A DNA stretch of 64,000 nt from Oscillospiraceae bacterium (lineage in GTDB: Bacteria > Bacillota > Clostridia > Oscillospirales > Ruminococcaceae). The stretch covers positions 1,674,001 to 1,738,000 of the forward strand of contig BQOK01000001.1 in NCBI GenBank assembly GCA_022835495.1. Reading direction: 5' to 3'. Within the stretch, counting starts at the first letter, position 1; each line of letters starts with the position of its first letter. A model generated the notes under the pieces. It was given only the letters and a program-made list of their open reading frames with translations. It had not been told where the DNA came from and ran no database searches. Shown piece by piece: positions 23,122 through 32,028 of the stretch. Made by a program: the position numbers and the translations under genes.

Positions 23122-23787
23122 GTGGCGAATATTCTGGTGGTGGACGACGAGGCGGACCTGCGGCAGCTGGTAAAAACTGCGCTGGAACGGGACGGCCACC
23201 GGGTCGCGGTGTTGGCTTCGGGCGGCGAGGTGGATGAAAACCGGTGCGCCTGGGCTGACTGCATTTTGTTGGATGTGATGATGCCAGGGGAAGATGGGTT
23301 TGCCACCTGCGCCCGGGTGCGGGAGCTGGCAGACTGCCCGATCGTGTTCCTCACCGCAAAAGTGGGGGAGGAGGACGTGGTGCGCGGCCTGGCCCTGGGG
23401 GGCGACGATTACCTGCTGAAGCCTTTCCGGCTGGCGGAGCTGCGGGCACGGGTAAACGCGCACCTGCGGCGGCAGGGGCGCGCGCCGGCCCGCCGGCTGG
23501 TGCGGGGAGCCTTTCAATTCGACCTGGCGGGGCGGGCGCTGTACGCGGGCGGCCAGGCACTGCCGCTGACGCGGGGGGAGTATTCTTTGTGCGAGCTGTT
23601 GGCGGTGCGGCCCGGCCAGGTGTTCAGCCGGGAGCAGCTGTACGAGGCGGCGTTTGGCTATGAGAGCGAGGCCGACCCCGCCGCCGTGACCGAGCATATT
23701 AAAAATATCCGGGCAAAACTGCGGCCCTTTGGGCAGCCTGTGGAAACGGTGTGGGGAGTAGGGTATAAATGGAAAAGCGAAGGGTGA
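23122..23787 (+). CDS. OmpR/PhoB-family response regulator
   Basis: 221 residues: receiver domain with the acidic pair VVDDE and phospho-acceptor Asp51 (LLDVMMPGEDG), Thr/Lys at VFLTAK and LLKPF, then an OmpR-type winged helix (LTRGEYSLCELL ... VTEHIKNIRAKL ... VETVWGVGYKW). GTG start at 23122, fixed by AAAGGAGGAG 11 bases upstream. Overlaps the kinase gene by 19 bases. Targets are unknown. Confidence 0.95.
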   Translation: MANILVVDDEADLRQLVKTALERDGHRVAVLASGGEVDENRCAWADCILLDVMMPGEDGFATCARVRELADCPIVFLTAKVGEEDVVRGLALGGDDYLLKPFRLAELRARVNAHLRRQGRAPARRLVRGAFQFDLAGRALYAGGQALPLTRGEYSLCELLAVRPGQVFSREQLYEAAFGYESEADPAAVTEHIKNIRAKLRPFGQPVETVWGVGYKWKSEG

Positions 23788-25157
23788 AAAAGCCCCGCGG
23801 CCTGAAATGGCTGCTGGCCAGCTATTTTTTGCAGACGGCGGTGGATTGTGTGGTTCTGCTGCTGGTGTGGTGGATGGGAATGGGCTTTTTTATCCGCTTT
23901 TTGGTCTACCCGGCGAATGCCGCACAGCAGGCGGCGCGGGCGTCGAGCCAGGCTATTTTGGAAAACGGGGCGTTTTTGCCGGAGCTTGTGGACCCACTGT
24001 GCCGCTACATCGTGTTCGGGCTTGGGGGTGAGGTTCTGCAGACCGACATGAGCGCGGGGGAACAGGAACAGGCGCAGAGCAATTATCGCGGCGATTCCAT
24101 GCAAAACGGCTTTTTTTACCCCAAGTTCTATGCCCACAGCCGGCTGGAAAACGGGCAGACGGTGCTGCTGCAATACGATTTCCGGCAGCAATACCGCAGC
24201 CCAGCCCTGCGCGGCCTGCCGGATTTTCAGACTTGTTACCTGCTGGCGCTGGCGCTGGTGGGGCTGTTCACGGTGTTTTTGCACACCTGGCTGTTTGCGC
24301 GGCGGCTGGAAAAAGCCATTCGCAAGCTGGCCCAGGCTGGCGGCGCCATTGCCGCGGGGGAGCTGGAACAGGGGGATTTTTCCTCCACCGGCGTAAAAGA
24401 GCTGGACGGAGCGATGGCGGCCATGGATACCCTGCGCAAAAGCCTTGCCGCCAGCTTAAAGGAGCAGTGGGCGCTGCGCCGGCAGCGGCAGGCGCAGGTG
24501 GCGGCCCTGGCGCATGATCTGAAGACCCCGCTGGCGGTGATCAGCGGCAACACGGAGCTTTTGCTGGAGGAGCCCGCAGGCCAGGACGGCGGGCGCAAAG
24601 AGCTGGAAACGATCCTGCGCAGCGCGCGGCGGGCAAACGACTACCTTGCCCAGTTGGTGGGAACGGCCGCGGGCGCGGTGGAGGAAAAGCCCCGCCCGGT
24701 GGAGCTTTTGCCGCTGCTGGAGGAACTGGAGGGGACGGCAAAGGCGCTGTGCGCCCAAAAGGGCGTGCGGTTTTGCCTGGACCGGCGGCAGGAGGGGCGG
24801 ATTGTGGCCGGGGAGGCAGGCCTGCGGCGGGCGCTGACAAACCTTTTGGACAACGCCGCCCGCTATGCGCCCCAGGGCGGGCTGGTGGAGCTGACCGCGC
24901 GGCTGGAACAGGGCGGCGTGACCTTTGAAGTGAGGGATAACGGCCCGGGCTTTTCGGCCGAAGCGCTGCGGCGGGCGGGAGAACTGTTCTATACCCAGGA
25001 TGGGGCCCGCGGCGGCGGCCATTTTGGATTTGGGCTCGCCTTTGCGGCCGAGTTTGCCCGGGGGCAGGGGGGGGCCCTGAGGCTGGAAAACGGGCCCCAG
25101 GTCGGCGCCCGGGTGAGCCTGTGGCTTCCGCTGCCGCAGCCCGGCCCGGCGGGATGA
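23769..25157 (+). CDS. Sensor histidine kinase
   Basis: 462 residues: two transmembrane helices (about 18-45 and 155-177) flank an extracytoplasmic domain of about 105 residues; a HAMP-like linker; HisKA with the phospho-acceptor His at about residue 249 in ALAHDLKTPLAV; HATPase_c with N box LTNLLDNAARYA and G boxes DNGPGF and GGHFGFGLAF. Partner of the regulator whose gene it overlaps. The paired system resembles those that sense cell-wall-active peptides, but no linked exporter is present. Confidence 0.95.
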   Translation: MEKRRVKKPRGLKWLLASYFLQTAVDCVVLLLVWWMGMGFFIRFLVYPANAAQQAARASSQAILENGAFLPELVDPLCRYIVFGLGGEVLQTDMSAGEQEQAQSNYRGDSMQNGFFYPKFYAHSRLENGQTVLLQYDFRQQYRSPALRGLPDFQTCYLLALALVGLFTVFLHTWLFARRLEKAIRKLAQAGGAIAAGELEQGDFSSTGVKELDGAMAAMDTLRKSLAASLKEQWALRRQRQAQVAALAHDLKTPLAVISGNTELLLEEPAGQDGGRKELETILRSARRANDYLAQLVGTAAGAVEEKPRPVELLPLLEELEGTAKALCAQKGVRFCLDRRQEGRIVAGEAGLRRALTNLLDNAARYAPQGGLVELTARLEQGGVTFEVRDNGPGFSAEALRRAGELFYTQDGARGGGHFGFGLAFAAEFARGQGGALRLENGPQVGARVSLWLPLPQPGPAG

Positions 25158-25174
25158 GGTTTGGAAAAAGGCGG

Positions 25175-25340
25175 TTTACATCCATTCGTGTTTATGGTAT
25201 GATAAATAAAACCGCATCACGAAGGTGCGGATGCTTTTTAGAACAACCGTTCCCACAATCGAATCAGCATGTAAAATGATGCCACGAAGGCATGCCGCCC
25301 CGCCGAAAGCGTGTGGGCAAGCTCTTCGTGGCAGCTTTTT
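25175..25340 (+). promoter_or_regulatory. Promoter and structured terminator leader of the nik-lar operon
   Basis: TTTACA (25175-25180), 17-bp spacer, TATGAT (25198-25203). The leader then folds as CCGCA/TGCGG (25212-25230), ATGCT/AGCAT enclosing GAAC-AACC-GTTC (25231-25270), and a long-armed terminator TGCCACGAAG / CTTCGTGGCA followed by TTTTT (25280-25340), 55 bases before the first gene. GCGGATGC (25227-25234) could instead pair with GCATGCCGC inside the terminator loop (25290-25298). CACGAAGG occurs twice (25218, 25283). It looks like an attenuator or riboswitch; it does not show the conserved bases of the NiCo class that I know. Confidence 0.6.
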
Positions 25341-25395
25341 GTTGCCCGGCAATAAAAAGCTGTTAAATAATGATGTGAAAGTGAGTTTGGAACCG

Positions 25396-26979
25396 ATGAA
25401 AAAGTTTCTTTGCATTGCTTTGGTTTTCGCAATGCTGGCGTTGGCCGGCTGCGGGGCGGCGCCCGGGGCGGGCAGCACTTTCGGCCCGGCATCTGGCGGC
25501 GGGGCCGAAAAGAACAGCGTGGTGGTGGCCATGAACACCGAGAGCGAGCCGGAGGCGGGGTTTGACCCGGCTTACGGGTGGGGCGCCGGCGAGCACGTGC
25601 ACGAGCCGCTCATTCAAAGCACCCTCACGGTCACGAACGCCGACCTTTCGATCGGGTTTGACCTGGCAACAGGCATGGAAGCAAGCGAGGACGGCCTGAC
25701 CTGGACCGTGACCATTCGGGACGACGTGAGGTTTACCGACGGCGAGCGCCTGACCGCAGCCGACGTGGCGTTTACCTATAATACCGTGAAGGCCGAGAGC
25801 TCGGTGAATGATTTTACCATGCTGGAGAGCGCCGAGGCGGTGAACGACACCACCGTGGCGTTCCACATGGCGCGGCCCTATTCCATCTGGCCTTACACCA
25901 TGGCCATTGTGGGGATCGTGCCCGAGCACGCCTATGGCCCGGATTACGGCCAGAACCCCATTGGTTCGGGCCGCTATGTGCTGAAACAGTGGGACAAAGG
26001 GCAGCAGGTGATTTTTGAGGCAAACCCGGATTATTACGGCCAGCCGGTGCAGATGGAAAAAGTGGTGGTGCTGTTTATGAGCGAGGACGCCGCTTTTGCA
26101 GCGGCCAAGGCGGGGCAGGTGGACGTGGCCTATACCGCGCCGGCGTATGCGGATCAAACGGTAGCTGGGTACGGCCTGATGGCGGTAAAAACCGTGGATA
26201 ACCGGGGCATCAACCTGCCCGCCGCAGCTTTTGACGGAACTGCGGGGAATGATTTTACAGCGGACGTGCGGGTGCGCCAGGCCATCAACTGCGGGATTGA
26301 CCGGCAGGAGATGATCGGGAATGTGCTGGGCGGTTACGGCACGCCTGCGTACAGCGTGTGCGACCAGATGCCCTGGTACTCGCCGGCAAACGAAGTGGCC
26401 TATGACCCCCAAAAGGCGGCCGCCCTGCTGGATGAAGCGGGCTGGGAGCTGGATGCAGCTGGGACGCGCCAAAAAGACGGCGTGAAAGCGGAGCTGACCG
26501 TGATGTACCCCATGGGGGATTCCACACGGCAGGCGCTGGCGGCGGACCTGGCAAACCAGCTCGGGGAGCTGGGCATTGCCGCGAAAGCGGAGGGCGTGGA
26601 CTGGGATACCGCCTATGCCCGCGCGCTGGCCGAGCCCCTGGTGTGGGGCTGGGGGGCGCACACCCCCATGGAGCTTTACAACATCTACCACACTGCGCCG
26701 GGCGCGGATACCGCGGAGTATTCCCCCTATGCCAGCGCGCAGGTGGACGAGCTGATGGACGCCGCTCTTGCCGGCGGTGATCTGGAAGAGAGCTATGCGC
26801 TGTGGCAGCAGGCCCAGAGCGAGGTGCTGGCCCAGGAGGTGCCCTGGGTGTGGCTGGTGAACATCGACCATCTATACTGGGTGCGCGGCGGCCTGGCGGT
26901 GGCGCAGCAAAAACTGCACCCCCACGGCCACGGCTGGTCGATCGTGAACAATGTGGACCAGTGGAGCTGGACGGCCTGA
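25396..26979 (+). CDS. nikA: Nickel/oligopeptide-type ABC transporter substrate-binding lipoprotein
   Basis: 527 residues. A lipoprotein signal (MKKFLCIALVFAMLALAGC, lipobox LAGC) is followed by an SBP_bac_5 fold: GAGEHVHEPLIQS near the start, DGLTWTVTIRDDVRFTDG-type motif, NPIGSGRYVLKQW, and RQAINCGIDRQEM. ATG 25396 is chosen because the signal peptide starts there; the ribosome binding site is weak. Family members bind Ni chelates or peptides. Nickel is inferred from the same operon encoding larE-larB-larC, which need nickel. Confidence 0.8.
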   Translation: MKKFLCIALVFAMLALAGCGAAPGAGSTFGPASGGGAEKNSVVVAMNTESEPEAGFDPAYGWGAGEHVHEPLIQSTLTVTNADLSIGFDLATGMEASEDGLTWTVTIRDDVRFTDGERLTAADVAFTYNTVKAESSVNDFTMLESAEAVNDTTVAFHMARPYSIWPYTMAIVGIVPEHAYGPDYGQNPIGSGRYVLKQWDKGQQVIFEANPDYYGQPVQMEKVVVLFMSEDAAFAAAKAGQVDVAYTAPAYADQTVAGYGLMAVKTVDNRGINLPAAAFDGTAGNDFTADVRVRQAINCGIDRQEMIGNVLGGYGTPAYSVCDQMPWYSPANEVAYDPQKAAALLDEAGWELDAAGTRQKDGVKAELTVMYPMGDSTRQALAADLANQLGELGIAAKAEGVDWDTAYARALAEPLVWGWGAHTPMELYNIYHTAPGADTAEYSPYASAQVDELMDAALAGGDLEESYALWQQAQSEVLAQEVPWVWLVNIDHLYWVRGGLAVAQQKLHPHGHGWSIVNNVDQWSWTA

Positions 26980-27020
26980 AGCCGCGGCAAAAGCGCAGGA
27001 AATAAGGGAGAGGATGCCCG

Positions 27021-28013
27021 GTGGCAAAGCGCGGGATGAAAAGCGCGGGAAAAAATTTTATTAAAATGCTTTTGCTCATGGGCTGCGCGGCGCTGGCGGC
27101 GTTTTGGCTGCTCACCCTTTCGCCCATTGACCCGCTGCAGCAAAATGTGGGGCAGGCGGCCCTGGGCAGCATGAGCCCGGAACAGATCGCAAAGCTGGAG
27201 GCCTATTGGGGCGCTGATACCCCGCCTTTGGAGCGCTTTTTTGCCTGGGCAAAGGGAATGCTGCAGGGGGACTTTGGAACCTCGCTTTTATACCGCCGGC
27301 CAGTGCTGGAGGTGATCGGCTCAAAGCTTGCCGGCTCGGTGTGGCTGCTGGTGCTGGCGTGGGTGTTCTCAGGCCTTTTGGGGTTTTGCATGGGCGTGCT
27401 GGCGGGGGCGTTCCAGGGCCGCTGGCCGGATAAGCTGATCAAGGGCTGGTCCATGCTGATTGCCAGCACGCCTGCTTTTTGGCTGGCGCTGCTGCTGCTT
27501 ATGGTATTTGGGGTGTGGCTGGGCTGGCTGCCCATTGGCCTGAGCGTGCCCATTGGCATGGAGAGTGCAGCCGTGACCCTGGCCGACCGGCTGCGCCACG
27601 CGGTGCTGCCGGCGCTGGCGCTCAGCCTGACCGGCACGGCCTCGGTCACGCTGCACACCCGGGAAAAGCTGGTGGAGGTGCTGGCCAGCGACCACGCGCT
27701 GTTTGCCGCCGCCCGCGGGGAGAGCAGGGCGGGCATTGTGCTGCGGCACGGGCTTCGGGGCGTGGCGCTGCCGGCCGTGACCCTGCAGTTTGCCTCGCTG
27801 GGCGAGGTGCTGGGCAGCTCGGTGCTGGTGGAGCAGGTGTTCAGCTACCCGGGCCTTGGGCAGGCCACGGTGGCCGCGGGCTTGGGCGGGGATCTGCCCC
27901 TGCTGCTGGGGATCACGGTGATCTCGGCGGCGGTGGTATTCCTTGCAAACTTTATCGCCGATCTTTTGTATGGCCTGATCGACCCCCGCATCCGAAAGGG
28001 GGCGCAGCCATGA
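27021..28013 (+). CDS. nikB: ABC transporter permease (NikB-like)
   Basis: 330 residues, BPD_transp_1 permease with six helices; N-terminal helix LLLMGCAALAAFWLLTL, a periplasmic loop (SPEQIAKLEAYWGADTPPLERF), and the EAA loop around ARGESRAGIVLRHGLRGVALP that docks on the ATPase. GTG start with GGGAGAGG upstream. Forms the channel with NikC; stop overlaps the nikC start (ATGA). Confidence 0.85.
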   Translation: MAKRGMKSAGKNFIKMLLLMGCAALAAFWLLTLSPIDPLQQNVGQAALGSMSPEQIAKLEAYWGADTPPLERFFAWAKGMLQGDFGTSLLYRRPVLEVIGSKLAGSVWLLVLAWVFSGLLGFCMGVLAGAFQGRWPDKLIKGWSMLIASTPAFWLALLLLMVFGVWLGWLPIGLSVPIGMESAAVTLADRLRHAVLPALALSLTGTASVTLHTREKLVEVLASDHALFAAARGESRAGIVLRHGLRGVALPAVTLQFASLGEVLGSSVLVEQVFSYPGLGQATVAAGLGGDLPLLLGITVISAAVVFLANFIADLLYGLIDPRIRKGAQP

Positions 28014-28849
28014 AACTGCTTGAGCGCCTGCGTGAGCCGCGGCCCGCCGCAGCCTGCAAGCTGATATTGGCTGTGGGGCTGCTTGCGGCTGTGACCCTGT
28101 GGGGCCTTTTTTGCGGCGACGCAGCGGTACAGGCGGATTTCAGCCGCAAGAACCTGGCCCCCGGCCCGGCCTGCCTGTTTGGGACCGACTGGCTGGGGCG
28201 GGACATGCTGGCCCGCACCGCGGCGGGCCTTTCGCTGAGCATCCGCATCGGGGTGGTGACCGCCTGCGTGAGCGGGGCGCTGGCCCTGGTGCTGGGGGCG
28301 GCCGCGGCCTTGCTGGGCCGCTGGGCCGACGGCTTTGTGACCTGGCTGATCGATCTGTTTATGGGGGTGCCGCACATTTTGCTGCTGGTGCTGATTTCCT
28401 GTGCGCTGGGGCGGGGGTTCTGGGGGGTGTGCGTGGGGATCGTGTTCACCCACTGGATGAGCCTGGCCCGGCTTTTGCGCGCCGAGGTGCTGCAGCTGAA
28501 AACGAGCGGCTATGTGCTGGCGGCCCGCAAGCTGGGGCAGGGGCCGGTGGGCATTGCGCTGCGGCATATCCTGCCGGGGGTGCTGCCGCAATTTTTTACC
28601 GGCCTGGTGCTGCTTTTTCCCCATGCGATCCTTCACGAGGCCAGCGTGACCTTTTTGGGGTTCGGCCTTTCCAGCGAGCAGCCGGCCATTGGGGTGATCC
28701 TGTCTGAGAGCATGCAGTATCTTGCCACTGGCCGCTGGTGGCTGGCAGTGCTGCCGGGGGCTGCGCTGGTGGGAGCGGTGCTTTTGTTTGATCTGGCCGG
28801 GCGGAGCCTGAAGCAGCTCTGGGCCGTGACCGTGCCGGCAGAGGGGTGA
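28010..28849 (+). CDS. nikC: ABC transporter permease (NikC-like)
   Basis: 279 residues; N-terminal DppC/OppC-type pattern (LFGTDWLGRDMLARTAAG), five to six helices, EAA loop AARKLGQGPVGIALRHILPGVLP. Starts in the ATGA overlap with nikB and is followed by the fused ATPase gene. Length is normal. Confidence 0.85.
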   Translation: MKLLERLREPRPAAACKLILAVGLLAAVTLWGLFCGDAAVQADFSRKNLAPGPACLFGTDWLGRDMLARTAAGLSLSIRIGVVTACVSGALALVLGAAAALLGRWADGFVTWLIDLFMGVPHILLLVLISCALGRGFWGVCVGIVFTHWMSLARLLRAEVLQLKTSGYVLAARKLGQGPVGIALRHILPGVLPQFFTGLVLLFPHAILHEASVTFLGFGLSSEQPAIGVILSESMQYLATGRWWLAVLPGAALVGAVLLFDLAGRSLKQLWAVTVPAEG

Positions 28850-28854
28850 GAGGT

Positions 28855-30492
28855 ATGGGAAAACAAACGCCGCCTCTATTGCAGGTGCGCGGCCTTTCGG
28901 TGGGCTTTGGCCGGTATGGGCGGGGCTTCCGAAAAAGCAGCCTTGCCGGCGTGCGGGACCTGAGCTTTACGCTGAACGGGGGAGAGCTGCTGGCGGTGGT
29001 GGGCGCTTCCGGCAGCGGCAAAAGCCTGCTTGCCCACCGTATTTTGGGAATTCTGCCCGCCAACGCGGCTGTGGGCGGGCAGGTGCTTTATGAAGGCCGG
29101 CCGCTGAATGCGGCGCTGGCAAAGCGCCTGCGCGGCCGGGAGATCGTTCTGGTGCCGCAGAACGTTTCGTACTTGGATCCGATGATGCGGGTGGGGCCGC
29201 AGGTGGCGGGCCCCCACGCGGGCAGGGAACAAAAGGAAAAGGCCGCCCGCGTTCTGGCCGGGTACGGGCTGGGGAAAGAGGTGCAGGGGAAGTACCCCTT
29301 TGAGCTTTCGGGCGGGATGGCGCGGCGGGTGCTGATCGCTACCGCTGTGCTGGGCGGCCCCCGGCTGGTGGTGGCGGACGAACCCACCCCCGGCCTGCAC
29401 CCGGCCGCGGCTGAACGGGTGCTGGGGCATTTTAAGGAGATGGCACAAAACGGCGCGGGGGTGCTGCTGATCACACATGATCTGGAGGCAGCGCTTAAGG
29501 TGGCGGACCGGGTGGTGGTGCTGTATGCCGGGCAAGCCATAGAAGAGGCGCCCGCCGCAAGCTTTGCAAGCGAGGCGGCTTTGCAGCACCCTTATACCCG
29601 GGCGCTGTGGAGGGCGAGCCCCGCCCATGGGTTTGAAGCGCTGCCTGGCACCCAGCCGGTGGGCGAATTGCCGCAGGGCTGCGCCTTTGCGCCCCGCTGC
29701 CCCCGCCGCGGCCCCCGGTGCGGCGAACCGGTGCCCTATGTGCAGAGCGGCCCGGGGTTTGTGCGCTGTGCCCGGGCGCAGGGCCAGGCGGGCGGGGCGG
29801 GGCGGCAAGCCCCGCCTGCGCCGCGGCGCGCGGCACCCGGGGAAGAAACGGAAAAAGAAACCGCGCGGAAAAACGGCGCTGCGGCGGCGCAGGGAAAAGG
29901 GCTCCGGGCCGAGGCCGTGACCTTTGATTACCCCTGCGGGACCCGCATTTTGGAGTGCTTTGACCTGGCGGTGGCGCCCTGCGAGCGGGTGGGGGTATAT
30001 GCCCCCAGCGGCCGGGGGAAAACAACCCTTTGCAAGCTGCTGGCAGGCTATGAAAAACCGAAACAGGGGCGCATTCTGGTGGACGGCGTGCCCCTGGAGC
30101 AATGCAGGGGTTACTGCCCGGTGCAGCTGGTTTGGCAGCACCCGGAGCAGGTGGTGGACCCCCGGCTGCCCCTGGGAAGGACCTTGGCCGAGGCGGGCGC
30201 GCCGGAAGAGCGCCTGATGAACGCGCTGGGCATCCAGCCGGACTGGCTGGCCCGCTACCCCGCCGAGCTTTCGGGCGGGGAATTGCAGCGCTTTTGCATT
30301 GCCCGGGCGCTGGCCCCCGGGACCAGATACCTGCTGGCCGACGAGGTGAGCGCCATGCTGGACCTTTCGACCCAGGCGCAGCTGTGGAGCTTTTTGGTGG
30401 AGGAGTGCGCGCGGCGCGGGATCGGCCTGGTGGCCGTGAGCCACGCAAAGCCCCTGCTGGACCGGGTGTGCACCCGCCAGATCACGCTTTGA
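28855..30492 (+). CDS. nikDE: Fused double ATPase of the nickel/peptide ABC transporter (NikD-NikE)
   Basis: 545 residues holding two complete ABC ATPases in one chain, where most Nik/Opp systems use two genes. First domain: Walker A GASGSGKS, signature LSGGMARRV, Walker B RLVVADEP, then the OppD-type C-terminal Cys motif (CAFAPRCPRRGPRC). A Pro/Ala/Glu linker of about 45 residues follows. Second domain: Walker A SGRGKTTL, signature LSGGELQRF, Walker B RYLLADEVSA. ATG 28855 follows GAGAGG; an in-frame GTG 9 bases earlier is possible. Confidence 0.85.
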   Translation: MGKQTPPLLQVRGLSVGFGRYGRGFRKSSLAGVRDLSFTLNGGELLAVVGASGSGKSLLAHRILGILPANAAVGGQVLYEGRPLNAALAKRLRGREIVLVPQNVSYLDPMMRVGPQVAGPHAGREQKEKAARVLAGYGLGKEVQGKYPFELSGGMARRVLIATAVLGGPRLVVADEPTPGLHPAAAERVLGHFKEMAQNGAGVLLITHDLEAALKVADRVVVLYAGQAIEEAPAASFASEAALQHPYTRALWRASPAHGFEALPGTQPVGELPQGCAFAPRCPRRGPRCGEPVPYVQSGPGFVRCARAQGQAGGAGRQAPPAPRRAAPGEETEKETARKNGAAAAQGKGLRAEAVTFDYPCGTRILECFDLAVAPCERVGVYAPSGRGKTTLCKLLAGYEKPKQGRILVDGVPLEQCRGYCPVQLVWQHPEQVVDPRLPLGRTLAEAGAPEERLMNALGIQPDWLARYPAELSGGELQRFCIARALAPGTRYLLADEVSAMLDLSTQAQLWSFLVEECARRGIGLVAVSHAKPLLDRVCTRQITL

Positions 30493-30510
30493 AAAAAGGG
30501 GAAGAAACAG

Positions 30511-31263
30511 ATGAAGCTGCAGAAATTTTTTGAAGAACACCCGGCCGCGGCCATCGCTTTTTCGGGCGGGGCCGATTCGGCTTATCTTTTGGCCGAGGCG
30601 CTGCGGGCGGGGTGCAGGGTGCGGCCCTATTTTGTAAAGGGGCCGTTCCAGCCCGCCTTTGAGCTGGAGGACGCCCGGCGGCTGTGCGCCCAGCTGGGGG
30701 CGGAGCTGACCGTGCTGGCCGCGGATCCGCTGGCGGACCCAGAGGTTGTTGCCAACGGCCCGCGCCGGTGCTATTATTGTAAAAAAGCGATCTTTGGAGC
30801 ACTGCTGGCCGCTGCGCGGGCCGACGGCTTTGCCGAGCTGTGGGACGGCACCAACGCCTCGGACGACGCGCAGGACCGCCCCGGGATGAAGGCGCTGGAG
30901 GAATTGCAGGTGCTCAGCCCCCTGCGCCTGTGCGGCGTGCCAAAAACCCAGGTGCGCGCCCGTTCCAGGGAGTTGGGGCTGTTCACCTGGGAAAAGCCTG
31001 CCTATGCCTGCCTTGCCACCCGCATCCCCACAGGCACGGCCATTACCGCCGGGGCGCTGGAGCGCGTGGAGGCTGCGGAGGGCGCGCTGTTTGCGCTGGG
31101 ATTTACAGATTTCCGGGTGCGGGTGCTGGGGGAGCTGGCCCGGCTGCAACTGCCCGCCGCCCAGCTTGCGGCTGCAGCGGAAAAGCACGGGGCGATCACC
31201 CGGGCGCTGAACCCCTGGTTCAGCGGGGTGCTGCTGGATCTTACGCCCCGCAGGGAGGAGTAA
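30511..31263 (+). CDS. larE: ATP-dependent sacrificial sulfur transferase LarE
   Basis: 250 residues. PP-loop ATPase motif FSGGADSAY (about 17-25). LarE activates the carboxylates of the pyridinium bis-mononucleotide cofactor precursor and donates sulfur from its own cysteine. The candidate donor is Cys167 in KPAYACLATRIP, matching the single-cysteine type; Cys87 and Cys90 (RRCYYCKK) are also present. Directly follows the ATPase gene, 4 bases before larB, so nickel supply and cofactor assembly are made together. Confidence 0.9.
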   Translation: MKLQKFFEEHPAAAIAFSGGADSAYLLAEALRAGCRVRPYFVKGPFQPAFELEDARRLCAQLGAELTVLAADPLADPEVVANGPRRCYYCKKAIFGALLAAARADGFAELWDGTNASDDAQDRPGMKALEELQVLSPLRLCGVPKTQVRARSRELGLFTWEKPAYACLATRIPTGTAITAGALERVEAAEGALFALGFTDFRVRVLGELARLQLPAAQLAAAAEKHGAITRALNPWFSGVLLDLTPRREE

Positions 31264-31266
31264 AAA

Positions 31267-32028
31267 ATGGAAAAACAGGAAATGCTGGCGCTGCTGCAGC
31301 AGGTAAAGCAGGGGGAGCTCTCGCCCGAAGACGCGGTGCTTCGCATGAAGCTTGAGCCCTTTCAGGACCTGGGATACGCCATGGTGGACCACCACCGCGC
31401 CCTGCGCCAGGGCGCGCAGGAGGTGATTTACGGGGCGGGCAAAACGCCGGAACAGATCTGCGGGATTCTGGAGGCCATGGAAGCGCGGCAGGCCACGGAC
31501 ATTTTGGTGACCCGCCTTTCAGAAGAGGCGGCTGCGATCGTAGGCGCCGCCCACGAGATGGACTACGACCCCCTGTGCCGCCTGGGCGTTGTAAAGCCCA
31601 CCGGGCGCATCACCGCGCCGGGCACAATTGCCGTGGTGTCGGGCGGGACCAGCGACATGCCGGTGTGCGAGGAGGCGGCCCGCACCGCCGAGGCCATGGG
31701 AAACCGTGTGGTGCGGGTGTACGACGTGGGGGTGGCCGGGCTGCACCGGCTGCTGGCGAAACTGGATATTTTGATGCAGGCCCGGGTGGTGATCGCCGTG
31801 GCGGGCATGGAGGGCGCGCTTGCCAGCGTGGTGGGCGGCCTGGTGGACTGCCCGGTGATCGCCGTGCCCACCAGCGTGGGCTATGGGGCCAACTTTAACG
31901 GCTTGTCGGCGCTTTTGTCCATGCTGAATTCCTGCGCCAGCGGGGTGAGCGTGGTGAACATCGACAACGGGTTTGGGGCTGGGTATCTGGCCAGCATGAT
32001 CAACCATATGGGGGCAAGTGAAGCGTGA
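31267..32028 (+). CDS. larB: Nicotinic acid adenine dinucleotide carboxylase/hydrolase LarB
   Basis: 253 residues. C-terminal AIR-carboxylase-like (PurE-like) domain with [20 protein letters not shown] and [18 protein letters not shown]-terminal [23 protein letters not shown]-type region specific to LarB. It carboxylates the pyridinium ring of NaAD and cleaves the phosphoanhydride, the first step to the nickel-pincer cofactor. Stop overlaps the larC GTG start. Confidence 0.9.
   Translation: MEKQEMLALLQQVKQGELSPEDAVLRMKLEPFQDLGYAMVDHHRALRQGAQEVIYGAGKTPEQICGILEAMEARQATDILVTRLSEEAAAIVGAAHEMDYDPLCRLGVVKPTGRITAPGTIAVVSGGTSDMPVCEEAARTAEAMGNRVVRVYDVGVAGLHRLLAKLDILMQARVVIAVAGMEGALASVVGGLVDCPVIAVPTSVGYGANFNGLSALLSMLNSCASGVSVVNIDNGFGAGYLASMINHMGASEA

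Noticed and set aside
22278-23354. Long open frame opposite the TraX and response-regulator genes
   Set aside because: Composition-driven shadow (Gln/His/Pro-rich) spanning two well-supported genes.
25212-25340. NiCo (czcD) riboswitch in the nik-lar leader
   Set aside because: The four-way-junction conserved bases I know for this class are not visible; kept as an unclassified structured leader.
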